The translations under genes were made by a program, and so were the position numbers. Source: RGIG6165 sp045545175 (lineage in GTDB: Bacteria; Bacillota; Clostridia; Oscillospirales; Feifaniaceae). Taken from it: 64,000 bases of DNA. The stretch spans positions 124,001 through 188,000 of the forward strand of contig JAZQAK010000007.1 of assembly GCA_045545175.1 (NCBI GenBank). Direction: 5' to 3'. The notes beneath the pieces are model-generated. The model saw only the letters and a program-made list of their open reading frames with translations. It ran no database searches and was not told where the DNA came from. Positions 9,177-17,062 of the stretch are shown here, piece after piece. Every line of letters begins with the position of its first letter. Positions within the stretch are counted from its first letter, which is position 1.

Positions 9177-10241
9177 TTACTCTTTTAATGTTTTTTCTAA
9201 CGATTCAAGCCACTCAGTAACGTCCTTATATAATTGAGCAGACTCCTCAGTTCCGTCTTCTACACATATTTTCGCCCATTCGTGTGCATTTCTGAGGTGT
9301 TCACGAGTTTTTTCGAGCGTGTACCTGTCGTCATGAAAGCCTTCCATATATTCAGTGGCAATCATGGTATAACGTCGTGCAATAACCGCAGCGGCTTGTG
9401 GCTTGGAGGTAATATTATAGATTTTTTTCCATTCCGCAATACCTTTGAGCGTAATTTTTTCGTATTGTGCACCCTGCTTATTTTCAGCCTCTTTAAAATA
9501 TTCAGTTGCCTTTTCGTAATGCTCTAAGAGTCTTACGTTTGGATGCTCATCAAAGCGTTTTCTCCATTCCGCCGAAAGACTTGTATCTATTGCTTCCAAT
9601 CTCTCAACCAGACGTCTCGCTTCATCTATTGTTTCTGCTTCGGTAATCTCAGAAATGGCGATTTCTGTCAACATGATCAGCACGTCAACGTTTCCGTTGT
9701 CTGCCGCCTTGGTAAACAACTCTTTGGCTTTATCAAACTCATCCAAATCCATATATTTTTTTGCAGCCACAAGCAATATACTCTGCTCCCGGAGTACTTC
9801 ATACCCCTTATTGTAAATTTCGTCATACAACTCCTCCGCTTCCTTTTCATAAGCACTGTCACGGGCACTTATTATCCTCGTCCACGTCCGTGCTTCTTCA
9901 TATTCGGGAATCGTTTTTGCAATCTGACACACCGCATCCGACGCTATATGGCAATATTTCATAACGTCAAAAGTGATATAATCATCGTCCTTTATAACCT
10001 CACGGTAAAGGGAAATAACTTTTTTATAATTTTTTGCTTCGTATGCCTTATCTATGTCAGCAAGAAGGTTTTTTCTTTCTTTCTCCTGCTTTTTAAAGTA
10101 ACGTCCCATTGATATATCGGAAAAAATAGTCGCAAAAAAACCAAAAACTGCCATTATTGCACGAAACAGCCATCCGAAGACAACGAATATTCCACCCTTG
10201 AACACAAAAATAAGTAATGCTATCGCTATAATTATCGGCAT
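9177..10241 (-). CDS. Membrane-anchored TPR-repeat protein, function unknown
   Basis: 354 residues. The N-terminus has a hydrophobic hairpin or two adjacent membrane segments (about 1-45), then a basic stretch (GRYFKKQEKERKN) and an all-helical, highly charged body. Helix pairs such as YEAKNYKKVISLYREVI and LDEFDKAKELFTKAADNG look like TPR/Sel1-type units, so a protein-interaction scaffold on the cytoplasmic side is likely. I do not recognise a named family. The ATG follows GGGGGATT. The SLH gene is 29 bases downstream and probably in the same transcript, which hints at an envelope role (inference). Confidence 0.75.
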   Translation of the reverse strand: MPIIIAIALLIFVFKGGIFVVFGWLFRAIMAVFGFFATIFSDISMGRYFKKQEKERKNLLADIDKAYEAKNYKKVISLYREVIKDDDYITFDVMKYCHIASDAVCQIAKTIPEYEEARTWTRIISARDSAYEKEAEELYDEIYNKGYEVLREQSILLVAAKKYMDLDEFDKAKELFTKAADNGNVDVLIMLTEIAISEITEAETIDEARRLVERLEAIDTSLSAEWRKRFDEHPNVRLLEHYEKATEYFKEAENKQGAQYEKITLKGIAEWKKIYNITSKPQAAAVIARRYTMIATEYMEGFHDDRYTLEKTREHLRNAHEWAKICVEDGTEESAQLYKDVTEWLESLEKTLKE

Positions 10242-10299
10242 CTTTAATCCCCCTACGAAGAATCATAGCACAATTAGCGAACTATTTAGATGCCGCTAA

Positions 10300-10512
10300 T
10301 TTTTTATCGATATGCAAACTAAAGTTTGCTCGATATTTTTGCTATCACAAAATCGATATGTTTTCCCTTCGGTCAAACTCGATATGATATAAATCTCGTT
10401 GCCGTAAGGCAACAAATCGAGTGCAAAGCACATATCGAGTCATTTATGACATATCGAAAATCTCGTAAGAGATTTATATCGACGATTTCAAGCTTTGCTT
10501 GAAATCATTATA
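10300..10512. repeat. Array of about eight mini-hairpins separated by ATATCGA
   Basis: This fills most of the 337-bp gap before dusB. Successive short palindromes (GCAAAC/GTTTGC, GTTGCC/GGCAAC, GTGC/GCAC, GTCAT/ATGAC, AAATCTC/GAGATTT, GATTTCAAGC/GCTTGAAATC) are separated by the word ATATCGA or AAATCGA. Stems differ but the spacer is constant. The last hairpin runs into ATTATA. A second, shorter array ends with the same hairpin at 52305-52395. No coding potential is seen. Confidence 0.8.
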
Positions 10513-10543
10513 CATTATTTAACAAAAAATTACAACATTGTGT

Positions 10544-10549
10544 TATAAT
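10544..10549 (+). promoter_or_regulatory. Candidate -10 box of dusB
   Basis: TATAAT 30 bases before the dusB ATG. The best -35 match (TTAACA) is 19 bases upstream, so this is a moderate candidate. Confidence 0.5.
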
Positions 10550-10578
10550 AGAAGCAGATGATATAAACGAGGATATTT

Positions 10579-11526
10579 ATGGACAACACGTTTTTTAAAG
10601 GAAAACTTATACTTGCGCCGATGGCAGGTATCTCAAACAGCGCATTCCGTGAGATATGCAGGGATTTCGGTGCTGATATGTCGGTCGGTGAAATGGTGTC
10701 GGCAAAGGCTCTGTGGTACGGTGACAAGAAATCCGCACAACTTCTTCACACCACGGAGGTTGAACAGCCCGTCATACCGCAGATATTCGGAAGTGACCCT
10801 GAAATTATGGCGTCGAGTGCCAAAAAAGTGCTTGAACTGACGGATGCGCCTGCAATCGACATAAATATGGGCTGTCCCGTACACAAGGTCATATCGGGGG
10901 GCGACGGGTCTGCCTTGATGAAAAATCCCGATTTGATTTTTGACATAGTCAAAGCGGTAACAGGTGCGGTTGACGTGCCCGTAACGGTCAAAATCCGTGC
11001 AGGCTTTGAAAAAATAAATGCGGTCGAATGTGCCCTTTCAGCCGAAAGTGCAGGTGCATCGGCAATCACCGTCCACGGCAGGACACGGACGCAGATGTAC
11101 GCCCCTCCCGTCAATCTCGACATAATCGCACAGGTTAAAGAGGCTGTGGGCATTCCCGTAATCGGCAACGGCGACGTTCGTGACGGAAAAAGTGCCAAAG
11201 AAATGCTTGAAAAAACGGGCTGTGACAGTATAATGGTGGGCAGGGCGGCACTCGGCAACCCCTTTATTTTTGAAGAAATAAAGGCGTATCTTTCAGGTCA
11301 GCCTTACGAAAAGCCGTCACTTTCGCTCATAATGGACACGGCAAGAAGGCACATTCACGCCCTCGTTTCACTCAAGGGCGAGAGAATAGGTATTTTAGAG
11401 GCTCGCGGTCAGCTTGCCTGGTATATAAGGGACATTCGGGGCGGTGCAGCCCTTCGTGCACAGGCAACGAAGGTATCCACCCTTAATGAAGCAGACGAGT
11501 TTATTAATTTAATTCGGAATTCGTAA
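10579..11526 (+). CDS. dusB: tRNA-dihydrouridine synthase (DusB type)
   Basis: FMN-dependent, NADPH-using reductase that forms dihydrouridine in tRNA. The 315-residue TIM barrel starts LILAPMAGISN. It has the catalytic cysteine in MGCPVHKVI, the FMN/tRNA contacts VKIRAG and TVHGRTR, and the phosphate-binding IGNGDV and DSIMVGRAALGNP. The ATG is preceded by ACGAGGAT. The last four codons (I-R-N-S) and the stop lie in a copy of repeat module A, so the natural C-terminus has been set by repeat insertion or drift. Single gene with its own candidate -10 box. Confidence 0.96.
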   Translation: MDNTFFKGKLILAPMAGISNSAFREICRDFGADMSVGEMVSAKALWYGDKKSAQLLHTTEVEQPVIPQIFGSDPEIMASSAKKVLELTDAPAIDINMGCPVHKVISGGDGSALMKNPDLIFDIVKAVTGAVDVPVTVKIRAGFEKINAVECALSAESAGASAITVHGRTRTQMYAPPVNLDIIAQVKEAVGIPVIGNGDVRDGKSAKEMLEKTGCDSIMVGRAALGNPFIFEEIKAYLSGQPYEKPSLSLIMDTARRHIHALVSLKGERIGILEARGQLAWYIRDIRGGAALRAQATKVSTLNEADEFINLIRNS

Positions 11527-11615
11527 TGCGTAATTCGTAATTAAGGAAGAAATTCCGTGTGCGGAATTTCATTAAATTACGGTGCATCATAAATGCTGCA
11601 CCGTACACCGTAGCA
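11511..11615. repeat. Composite repeat: module A, hairpin B, degenerate module C
   Basis: Module A (11511-11543) overlaps the end of dusB. It is followed by a GAAATTCCG/CGGAATTTC hairpin (about 11550-11570) and a 22-nt hairpin GGTGCA...TGCACC (11581-11602). The usual CTAC foot reads GTAC here, and a second GTAG (11610-11613) has lost its hairpin. Confidence 0.75.
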
Positions 11616-11634
11616 ATTCAATCCACAACAAATA

Positions 11635-11660
11635 AAAGGATGAGAATTTTCTCATCCTTT
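11635..11660 (-). terminator. Terminator overlapping the end of the XRE gene
   Basis: AAAGGATGAGAA/TTCTCATCCTTT hairpin with a U-tract on the minus strand. It contains the last codons and TGA stop of the XRE gene. A nearly identical hairpin ends the small membrane-protein gene at 12412-12438. Confidence 0.85.
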
Positions 11661-11879
11661 CTTGTTATCATATGCTTTTCGGACATCCGTTAAGCCAAGA
11701 ATATAGTCAACACTCGTCTGATAATACTTTGCCAGTTTTATAACTGCCCAGACAGGAATTTCGTGAATCCCCTTTTCATACCGTCTGTAAACTTCCCGTT
11801 TACACTCTAAAACACTTGCAATTTCTTCTTGTGTTTTATCTGCATCAACTCTTAAATCTTCTAATCTTTGAAAAAACAT
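11652..11879 (-). CDS. XRE-family transcriptional regulator
   Basis: A 75-residue single-domain helix-turn-helix repressor of the Cro/CI (XRE) type. The HTH covers about residues 7-62, with TQEEIASVLECKREVYRRYE as helices 2-3 and the DYILGLTD tail typical of small clostridial XRE proteins. The ATG lies 10 bases after AAGGAG. It is divergent from two small genes; two matching operator-like sites lie in between, so autoregulation and control of those genes are likely. The TGA is inside the terminator hairpin. Confidence 0.88.
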   Translation of the reverse strand: MFFQRLEDLRVDADKTQEEIASVLECKREVYRRYEKGIHEIPVWAVIKLAKYYQTSVDYILGLTDVRKAYDNKKG

Positions 11880-11903
11880 AAAAGCAACTCCTTACAGGAA
11901 TAT

Positions 11904-11952
11904 GCTACTATTTTGTTGCTTTATTTTTTCAAATATGCTACTATTTTGTTGC
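11904..11952. promoter_or_regulatory. Two operator sites GCTAC-N6-GTTGC with embedded promoter
   Basis: Two identical 16-bp sites (11904-11919 and 11937-11952), each a GCWAC-N6-GTWGC palindrome, are spaced 33 bp, about three helical turns, within a longer direct repeat. A plus-strand promoter candidate (TTGCTT 11916-11921, 17-bp spacer, TACTAT 11939-11944) overlaps both. Binding by the adjacent XRE protein is inferred. Confidence 0.65.
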
Positions 11953-11985
11953 ATATAGTATTTTACAAAGGACGTATATAAAGTA

Positions 11986-12195
11986 ATGAGTGACTATTCC
12001 AAATTGAGTAAAATCATTTCAGAAAATGAAAGCAAGCTTTTAAAAACATTGAACGACGAACAGAAAAAATACTATAATGAAATTATGTATCTCATGAATA
12101 AAAAGACGTATATACTGCTTACAGATTTCTCTGATAAAGATGTTGAATTATCCAGAAATATATTGCTCAGATTACTCGAAGATGATTTATTCTGA
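11986..12195 (+). CDS. Small hypothetical protein in XRE-controlled locus
   Basis: 69 residues, charged and predicted mostly helical, with no membrane segment or signal peptide. The pattern of Lys/Glu-rich helices (ISENESKLLKTLNDEQKKYY) loosely recalls the DUF6809-type protein at 37743, but the match is too weak to assign. AAAGGAC lies about 12 bases before the ATG, so translation may be weak. It sits divergently from the XRE gene behind the duplicated operator and is probably repressed by it. Confidence 0.55.
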   Translation: MSDYSKLSKIISENESKLLKTLNDEQKKYYNEIMYLMNKKTYILLTDFSDKDVELSRNILLRLLEDDLF

Positions 12196-12259
12196 ATTCG
12201 CAAATAAAAGTATATATTTTTTCTTTTCTGCCATACTACCTTTTGTGAGGTGTGCGGAT

Positions 12260-12421
12260 ATGAAGAAAAACGATATGCTCGCCGAAGCAGAGCGGATAAT
12301 AAACAACTACTCAATAAAATATTATCGCAGACAATGCAGGAAAAGGCGTGCAAAACTTGCATATCCGTTATGCCTGCTGTTTATAGGACTTGCGGTACTG
12401 ATATTTATAACAAAAGGATGA
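12260..12421 (+). CDS. Small single-pass membrane protein
   Basis: 53 residues with a basic N-terminal half (YYRRQCRKRRAK) and one C-terminal membrane helix (about 33-51) ending FITKG. The ATG at 12260 follows GTGAGGTG, which decides this start over upstream in-frame codons. The stop TGA lies inside the terminator hairpin, in the same arrangement as in the XRE gene across the locus. It probably shares a transcript with the gene at 11986. The orientation and charge fit a short membrane-active or regulatory peptide, but no function can be assigned. Confidence 0.55.
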   Translation: MKKNDMLAEAERIINNYSIKYYRRQCRKRRAKLAYPLCLLFIGLAVLIFITKG

Positions 12422-12438
12422 GAATTTCTCATCCTTTT
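12412..12438 (+). terminator. Terminator of the small XRE-controlled operon
   Basis: AAAAGGATGAGAA/TTCTCATCCTTTT hairpin followed by a T-rich tract. It nearly duplicates the hairpin at 11635-11660, and it overlaps the last codons of the gene at 12260. Confidence 0.85.
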
Positions 12439-12449
12439 ATTTATTGTGG

Positions 12450-12498
12450 ATTGATTTTTGCATTATCAAAAATCTTCCTTAATTCCGAATTACGAATT
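12450..12498. repeat. Hairpin B plus partial module A
   Basis: A GATTTTTG...CAAAAATC hairpin (about 12452-12474) is followed by TTCCTTAATTCCGAATTACGAATT. The spoIIE stop codon (TAA at 12490-12492, minus strand) is inside module A. Confidence 0.7.
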
Positions 12499-14310
12499 GA
12501 TTGTAACCGCCACTACGCTCATATCGTCGTGGGCAATGCCCGACAGCGAGGAAATCACCTCTTCGGGCAGATTTTGCGTATCACAATTTTTGGCAATGTT
12601 CGTTATAACGGTACAGTTTTCGTCAAAATCGGTCACCCCGTCGGAGAATAACAGCAGGGTGTCACCGTCTTTTAAATGAAGCACCGTCTTTTCACTCTTA
12701 CCGCCCACCCCGAGAGGCAGGGTATTGCCCGACAGACCGAAAAACTTGTTTTTTCGCCATAGGAGCGAGGGTGCTCCCCCTGCCTTGATAAGTTGTGCCT
12801 CAAGCGTCTGCAGGTCGATTACGAGCATATCGGCGGCAACAAACCAGTCCCCCTCGGCAAAGCCCAGCATATCGCCGACCAAAAGCAGAGCCGTTTCGGG
12901 AGAAATACCGCCTGCCACAAGTTTTTTGACGGCATCACACACGAATACGCTGTACCGTCTTGCCGCCTCACCGCTGCCCATACCGTCGGAAAGAAGCACT
13001 ATCTGCCTGCCCCTGTCCGAAAAGACGCTAAGGTTATCCCCCGACACGCTTTCACCGCTTTTCGTTTTGAAGGCTTCGCTGACGGTTACGGTGGCACGGA
13101 CCTCCCTTTCACCGTGAGGACAGCTTAAATCCCTGAGAATTGCGGCAGAAAGGACCGACGGCATATGCACTTTTTTTACGGTATTACTGCGGTAAGCCTC
13201 GTTTAAACAATCGCAAATTTCACCGCCCCTGATACAGCCGTAAAGCCTGCCCGACAGCAAATCGGGCGTCATTGCCGTACCGCATTTAAGGTGATTTGCC
13301 GCCTTTGCGACACACTCGGTCGTATCCGAAAACTCCTTAACCCAACACTCGTCACGACGTGAGCAGGTAATACATATATTATCGCAAATCTCATCGCAGA
13401 GTTTTGACACTTCAATCTCCCCACCGGGCGTGACACCTGAGCAGATTCTCTCAAACTCGCTCTGCAGATTACAAATCACGTCGGCAACTTCATCATAAGT
13501 GTCGACCGATTTTGCCTTATTCTTTCTCACGGGCAGTGCAAGGCTTACAAGGTAAGCGATTACACACTCGATTATTCTGTATACGGCTTCAGACGGGTTA
13601 CTCACGGCAAGCGTAAAGGAAAGTGCGCCGAAAAAGAGTGCTTTGGCGACCGCCCTGCTTTTCTTCTGAATAAAATGGCATACTGCGGACAGAATCGGCA
13701 GCAGGGCACATATTACGGGGCTTGTCCAGAGTGACGTTGCAAGTCCGCTCACCGCACCCGTGAGCACAGCAAAGGAGAGGTCGTCACATATTCCGTAGGA
13801 TGCCCCTGCAAGCAGGGCGACGATTGCAAGCGACACGCCCAAAAAATCATTTATCAGCAGAGCAACCACGATATATGCATACAGAAATTTCGACTTATTT
13901 ATAATTGCATAAGCGCTTATCCCTGCAAGCAGGGCGAGCAAAAACGCCTTCATAAGAGATGATGCACCGCCAAATCTCGGCAGAGCCGAGATGCCCGAAA
14001 CCATAACCGCCGCAAATGCGATAAAGGGGGCATATTTTGAGGGCAGACCGTCAAAGACGATGCGAATGCCTATAATAATAAGACAACAGCAGAAAATATT
14101 AAGGCTGTCGTAGAGCGTTCCCAGCGAAAGAAGCCCCAAAAGTGCTCCAAGCATACCCGAAATTCCCGTTACGTCAAAGGAAAAAGCAGAGCATATTGCC
14201 GCCCCCGCAGGCAGAGTCATTTTAAAAGCCGTAATTCTCGAGCATAAAAAGCACCCTGCAAAGAGGGCGCAGTATTTTAACATATTCCGTCTTACAATTT
14301 TCACGTCCAT
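12490..14310 (-). CDS. spoIIE: Stage II sporulation protein E-like PP2C phosphatase
   Basis: Membrane phosphatase that dephosphorylates SpoIIAA to activate sigma-F in the forespore. 606 residues: an N-terminal block of about 8-10 membrane helices (to about 265), a cysteine-rich linker (CDEICDNICITCSRRDEC), and a C-terminal PP2C domain with the metal motifs LLSDGMGSG and GIAHDDMSVV. It is shorter than the ~830-residue B. subtilis protein, mostly in the middle region. The last two residues (N-S) and the stop come from repeat module A. It implies an endospore-forming lineage. Divergent from prmA. Confidence 0.93.
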   Translation of the reverse strand: MDVKIVRRNMLKYCALFAGCFLCSRITAFKMTLPAGAAICSAFSFDVTGISGMLGALLGLLSLGTLYDSLNIFCCCLIIIGIRIVFDGLPSKYAPFIAFAAVMVSGISALPRFGGASSLMKAFLLALLAGISAYAIINKSKFLYAYIVVALLINDFLGVSLAIVALLAGASYGICDDLSFAVLTGAVSGLATSLWTSPVICALLPILSAVCHFIQKKSRAVAKALFFGALSFTLAVSNPSEAVYRIIECVIAYLVSLALPVRKNKAKSVDTYDEVADVICNLQSEFERICSGVTPGGEIEVSKLCDEICDNICITCSRRDECWVKEFSDTTECVAKAANHLKCGTAMTPDLLSGRLYGCIRGGEICDCLNEAYRSNTVKKVHMPSVLSAAILRDLSCPHGEREVRATVTVSEAFKTKSGESVSGDNLSVFSDRGRQIVLLSDGMGSGEAARRYSVFVCDAVKKLVAGGISPETALLLVGDMLGFAEGDWFVAADMLVIDLQTLEAQLIKAGGAPSLLWRKNKFFGLSGNTLPLGVGGKSEKTVLHLKDGDTLLLFSDGVTDFDENCTVITNIAKNCDTQNLPEEVISSLSGIAHDDMSVVAVTINS

Positions 14311-14385
14311 ACACCTCGCCCACCCATTGTACCCAAAGAGGAATCATAAAAAAGTCGTATATTGGCGTAAGTTTACATAAATCAC

Positions 14386-14415
14386 TTTACAATATTCTGC
14401 CAAATAGTTTATAAT
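14386..14415 (+). promoter_or_regulatory. Candidate sigma-A promoter of prmA
   Basis: TTTACA (14386-14391), 18-bp spacer, TATAAT (14410-14415), followed by AAAGAGGTG and the prmA ATG. Confidence 0.65.
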
Positions 14416-14435
14416 ACGTTTAAAGAGGTGTCATT

Positions 14436-15377
14436 ATGAGTGAATATATCAAAGTAACAATCAAAACGACAACGCAGTCGGCGGATGCACTGTGCGCACT
14501 TCTGGGTGACGTAGGCATCGGCGGTTTTGTGATAGAGGACAGGACGGATTTTGAAGATTTCGTAGAAAATTGCCGTGACAAGTACGACTATATTGATGAG
14601 GAACTTCTAAACAAGCCTGCAGAAACACCGCAGATAAGTTTTTATCTCGAAACGGAAAAAAGTATGGAAACGCTTGCAGCCGTTAAAACGATTCTGTCAG
14701 GGCTTGACAAAGCCTTTTTCGGCAATCTTGAACTTGCCTGTGAAACGGTTAATGAAGAGGATTGGGCAGAAACGTGGAAGCGTTTCTTCAAGCCTACCGA
14801 GGTGGGTGACAAACTTCTCATCGTACCCGAGTGGGAGGATGATTTTAAGACCGACCGTATGGTATTCAAGGTAAATCCGGGTATGGTATTCGGTACGGGA
14901 ACGCACGAGTCGACACAGCTCTGTCTTGAAGCGGCGGAAAAATACGTTAAAAAAGGTGACAAGGTGCTCGACCTTGGCAGCGGAAGCGGTATTCTGTCGG
15001 TAATTTCGATGATGCTGGGTGCAGAACGTGCATGTGCGGTTGACATTGAACGTGCCTCCTACGAGATAGCGCTTGAAAATGCGACGATGAACGGCATCCA
15101 CAGAAACTACGATGCAAAGGTCGGTGACGTGACCGACGATGAGTTCCGCTCTACACTCGGCAGCGGTTACGATATAGTTTTTGCAAACATCGTATCAGGC
15201 GTTATAATTGCACTTGCCCCGTATATAAAAGGCTTTCTTGCAGATGACGGCGTATTTATAACGAGTGGCATTATAGACGAGAGAAAAGACGAAGTTCTGA
15301 CGGCACTTGAAGCAAACGGACTTAAACTGATAAAAGCGACCAACCGCCGCGGCTGGAACGCACTTATAATGAAATAA
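14436..15377 (+). CDS. prmA: Ribosomal protein L11 methyltransferase
   Basis: SAM-dependent trimethylation of ribosomal protein L11. 313 residues: an N-terminal substrate-recognition domain (about 1-115) and a Rossmann methyltransferase domain with the SAM loop VLDLGSGSGILS (about residues 170-181), the acidic end of strand 2 (AVDIE) and motif IV FANIVSGVI. The preceding PGMVFGTGTHESTQLCL is the PrmA hallmark. The AGAGGTG site is 7 bases before the ATG. Monocistronic, with a promoter and a terminator close by. Confidence 0.96.
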   Translation: MSEYIKVTIKTTTQSADALCALLGDVGIGGFVIEDRTDFEDFVENCRDKYDYIDEELLNKPAETPQISFYLETEKSMETLAAVKTILSGLDKAFFGNLELACETVNEEDWAETWKRFFKPTEVGDKLLIVPEWEDDFKTDRMVFKVNPGMVFGTGTHESTQLCLEAAEKYVKKGDKVLDLGSGSGILSVISMMLGAERACAVDIERASYEIALENATMNGIHRNYDAKVGDVTDDEFRSTLGSGYDIVFANIVSGVIIALAPYIKGFLADDGVFITSGIIDERKDEVLTALEANGLKLIKATNRRGWNALIMK

Positions 15378-15403
15378 AGCAGTCTGTAAAGACTGCTTTT
15401 TTC
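15376..15403 (+). terminator. Terminator of prmA
   Basis: AAAGCAGTC/GACTGCTTTTTT with a TGTAAA loop, starting at the stop codon of prmA. Confidence 0.92.
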
Positions 15404-15791
15404 AATTCGGAATTCGTAATTCGGAATGCGGAATTAAGGTGGATTTTTGATTTTATCAAAAATCATTTAAATTACGGTGCATCATAAATGCTGCACCCTA
15501 CACCGTAGGGTTCGGCGTCGTCCTCACAAACTTCGCTTAGTTCCATTTTGCTAACCGCAAAATTCCACCTGCTTCGTTGCTCGTCCTCTATCCCACCACG
15601 ACGCACTTCGTTCGTCTCGCTGCGGCTCGGTCACGGTTTGGCTCTGACAATCCACCGGAATGTCATTCACTACCAAACCGCCGCTTCGCTACCTCGTGTC
15701 GGGAGCCCTGTTTTCCGTCCCGAAATTCAGCCGAAACTTCGGTAAGAAGTTTCTTCCATAATTCCGAATTACGCATTCCGAATTACGAATT
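15404..15791. repeat. Large composite repeat block (A, B, paired C, D, B, A)
   Basis: This fills the gap between prmA and the PRPP synthetase-like gene. Module A (about 15404-15436) is followed by a GATTTTTGAT hairpin and an inverted pair of REP-like elements: hairpin 15476-15497 with CTAC 15498-15501, three bases, then GTAG 15505-15508 with the start of a second hairpin. The second hairpin is cut off by a module D copy (about 15519-15620). Further low-complexity sequence to about 15730, a GAAACTTC hairpin and another module A (about 15763-15791) close the block. No gene is seen. Confidence 0.75.
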
Positions 15792-15820
15792 AAAAAAGAG
15801 ACCTTAAAGGTCTCTTTTTA
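15792..15820 (-). terminator. Terminator of the PRPP synthetase-like gene
   Basis: AAAAAGAGACC/GGTCTCTTTTT with a TTAAA loop; symmetrical, so it could work on both strands. It abuts the stop codon at 15821. Confidence 0.9.
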
Positions 15821-16942
15821 TTATTTTCTTTTTTCAAGTAAATTCTTTATTTTTTCGATGGGGTCAACAATCTTGCCTACCGACATATTGTGATTGAGTG
15901 CCGCAATAATATATGAAATATATTTCGAGCAGTCAACCTCGATAAACCAGTCTCTCGTGAGAAGTTCAGGCGTTCTGTAAGTCAGATTCGTGCCGAACAC
16001 GCCCGTGATGTAGCCCTTTTCATACGCCTCGTCAAACTTTTCAAGACCGCTTGTAAAGAGTGCGTAGGTTGCATAGCAGAACACGTTTCTTGCACCTTCA
16101 GCCTTGAGCTTATATGCGATATCAAGCATCGAGTCGCCCGAAGCAATCATATCATCTGCAATAAAGATGTCCTTGCCTTCAACCGGCTCACCGAGATACT
16201 CGTGAGCAACGATGGGGTTTCTGCCGTTTACGAGCCTTGAATAGTCACGGCGCTTGTAGAACATACCAAGGTTTACACCGAGCACCGATGAATAGTAAAG
16301 ATTTCTCGTCATAGCACCTTCGTCAGGGCTTACGCAAAGGAAGTTTTCCTTTGACGGCTTCATATCGGGGAAACGGCGGAACATCGCCTTGAGCACCTGA
16401 TACGTAGGCATAACGTTGTCAACGCCCAGAAGCGGAACCGCATTTACGACACGGGGGTCGTGGGCATCAAAAGTCACGATGTTGGCAACACCCATAGACT
16501 GAAGTTCCTGCAAAGCAGCCGCACAGTCAAGCGACTCTCTGTACGAACGTCTGTGCTGACGTGCACCGTAAAGCTGAGGCATAATCACATTGATTCTGTG
16601 TGCCTTACCGCTGAGCGCCTGAATAATACGCTTAAGATCCATATAATGATCATCAGGCGACATATGATTTTCCATACCGAACATTTTGTAGGTATTGCTG
16701 TAATTGCCTATATCGGTAACGATATAAATATCGTCACCCCTCACGCTTTCCTTAACGAGACCCTTACCGTCACCCGACTGAAATCTCGGACAGTCTGACG
16801 GGATTATAAATGATTCATCCGTACCTGCCCACTGCCTTAAATACCAGTCAATCTTGTTGCCGAGTTCCTCAGCACTTTTCATAACGATAAGACCGATAGG
16901 TGCCGCCTGTGTAAATGATTTAAAAACATCGTGTGCGTTCAT
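15821..16942 (-). CDS. Divergent ribose-phosphate pyrophosphokinase (PRPP synthetase-like)
   Basis: Predicted to make PRPP from ribose 5-phosphate and ATP, or a related reaction. About 373 residues against ~315 for classical Prs. The PRPP-binding loop reads FIADDMIASGDSM rather than the usual VDDMIDTGGT. The ATP-loop region is YGARQHRRSYRESLD, and the Asp-rich segment is CVSPDEGAM. So the fold is clear but several consensus positions differ. Two ATGs occur in tandem (16945 and 16942); GGGGGAT spacing favours the second. Monocistronic with a good promoter and terminator. Confidence 0.8.
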   Translation of the reverse strand: MNAHDVFKSFTQAAPIGLIVMKSAEELGNKIDWYLRQWAGTDESFIIPSDCPRFQSGDGKGLVKESVRGDDIYIVTDIGNYSNTYKMFGMENHMSPDDHYMDLKRIIQALSGKAHRINVIMPQLYGARQHRRSYRESLDCAAALQELQSMGVANIVTFDAHDPRVVNAVPLLGVDNVMPTYQVLKAMFRRFPDMKPSKENFLCVSPDEGAMTRNLYYSSVLGVNLGMFYKRRDYSRLVNGRNPIVAHEYLGEPVEGKDIFIADDMIASGDSMLDIAYKLKAEGARNVFCYATYALFTSGLEKFDEAYEKGYITGVFGTNLTYRTPELLTRDWFIEVDCSKYISYIIAALNHNMSVGKIVDPIEKIKNLLEKRK

Positions 16943-16966
16943 CATATCCCCCTGAAAACACTAATA

Positions 16967-16996
16967 TGTCTTATTGTAACATTGTATTGACTTTTT
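16967..16996 (-). promoter_or_regulatory. Candidate promoter of the PRPP synthetase-like gene
   Basis: On the minus strand TTGTGA, a 17-bp spacer, then TACAAT, about 25 bases before the start codon. Confidence 0.55.
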
Positions 16997-17012
16997 CACA
17001 ACAATTTTGTCG

Positions 17013-17053
17013 AAAAAAATTGCCGTATTTTACAAAAAAAACACGGCAATTTC
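17013..17053 (-). terminator. Terminator of the twelve-gene mre/gld operon
   Basis: On the minus strand AAATTGCCGT pairs with ACGGCAATTT across an A/T-rich loop and is followed by seven T. It lies ten bases past the DUF4340 gene. Confidence 0.85.
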
Positions 17054-17062
17054 AGTTAATTT

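Noticed and set aside
10300..10512. Possible CRISPR array
   Set aside because: The repeated word is only 7-8 bases and the variable parts are palindromes, not unique spacers of constant length; no cas gene is in the window.
12140..12259. Longer form of the small membrane protein
   Set aside because: The added 40 residues overlap the gene at 11986 and lack a ribosome site; GTGAGGTG precedes the ATG at 12260.
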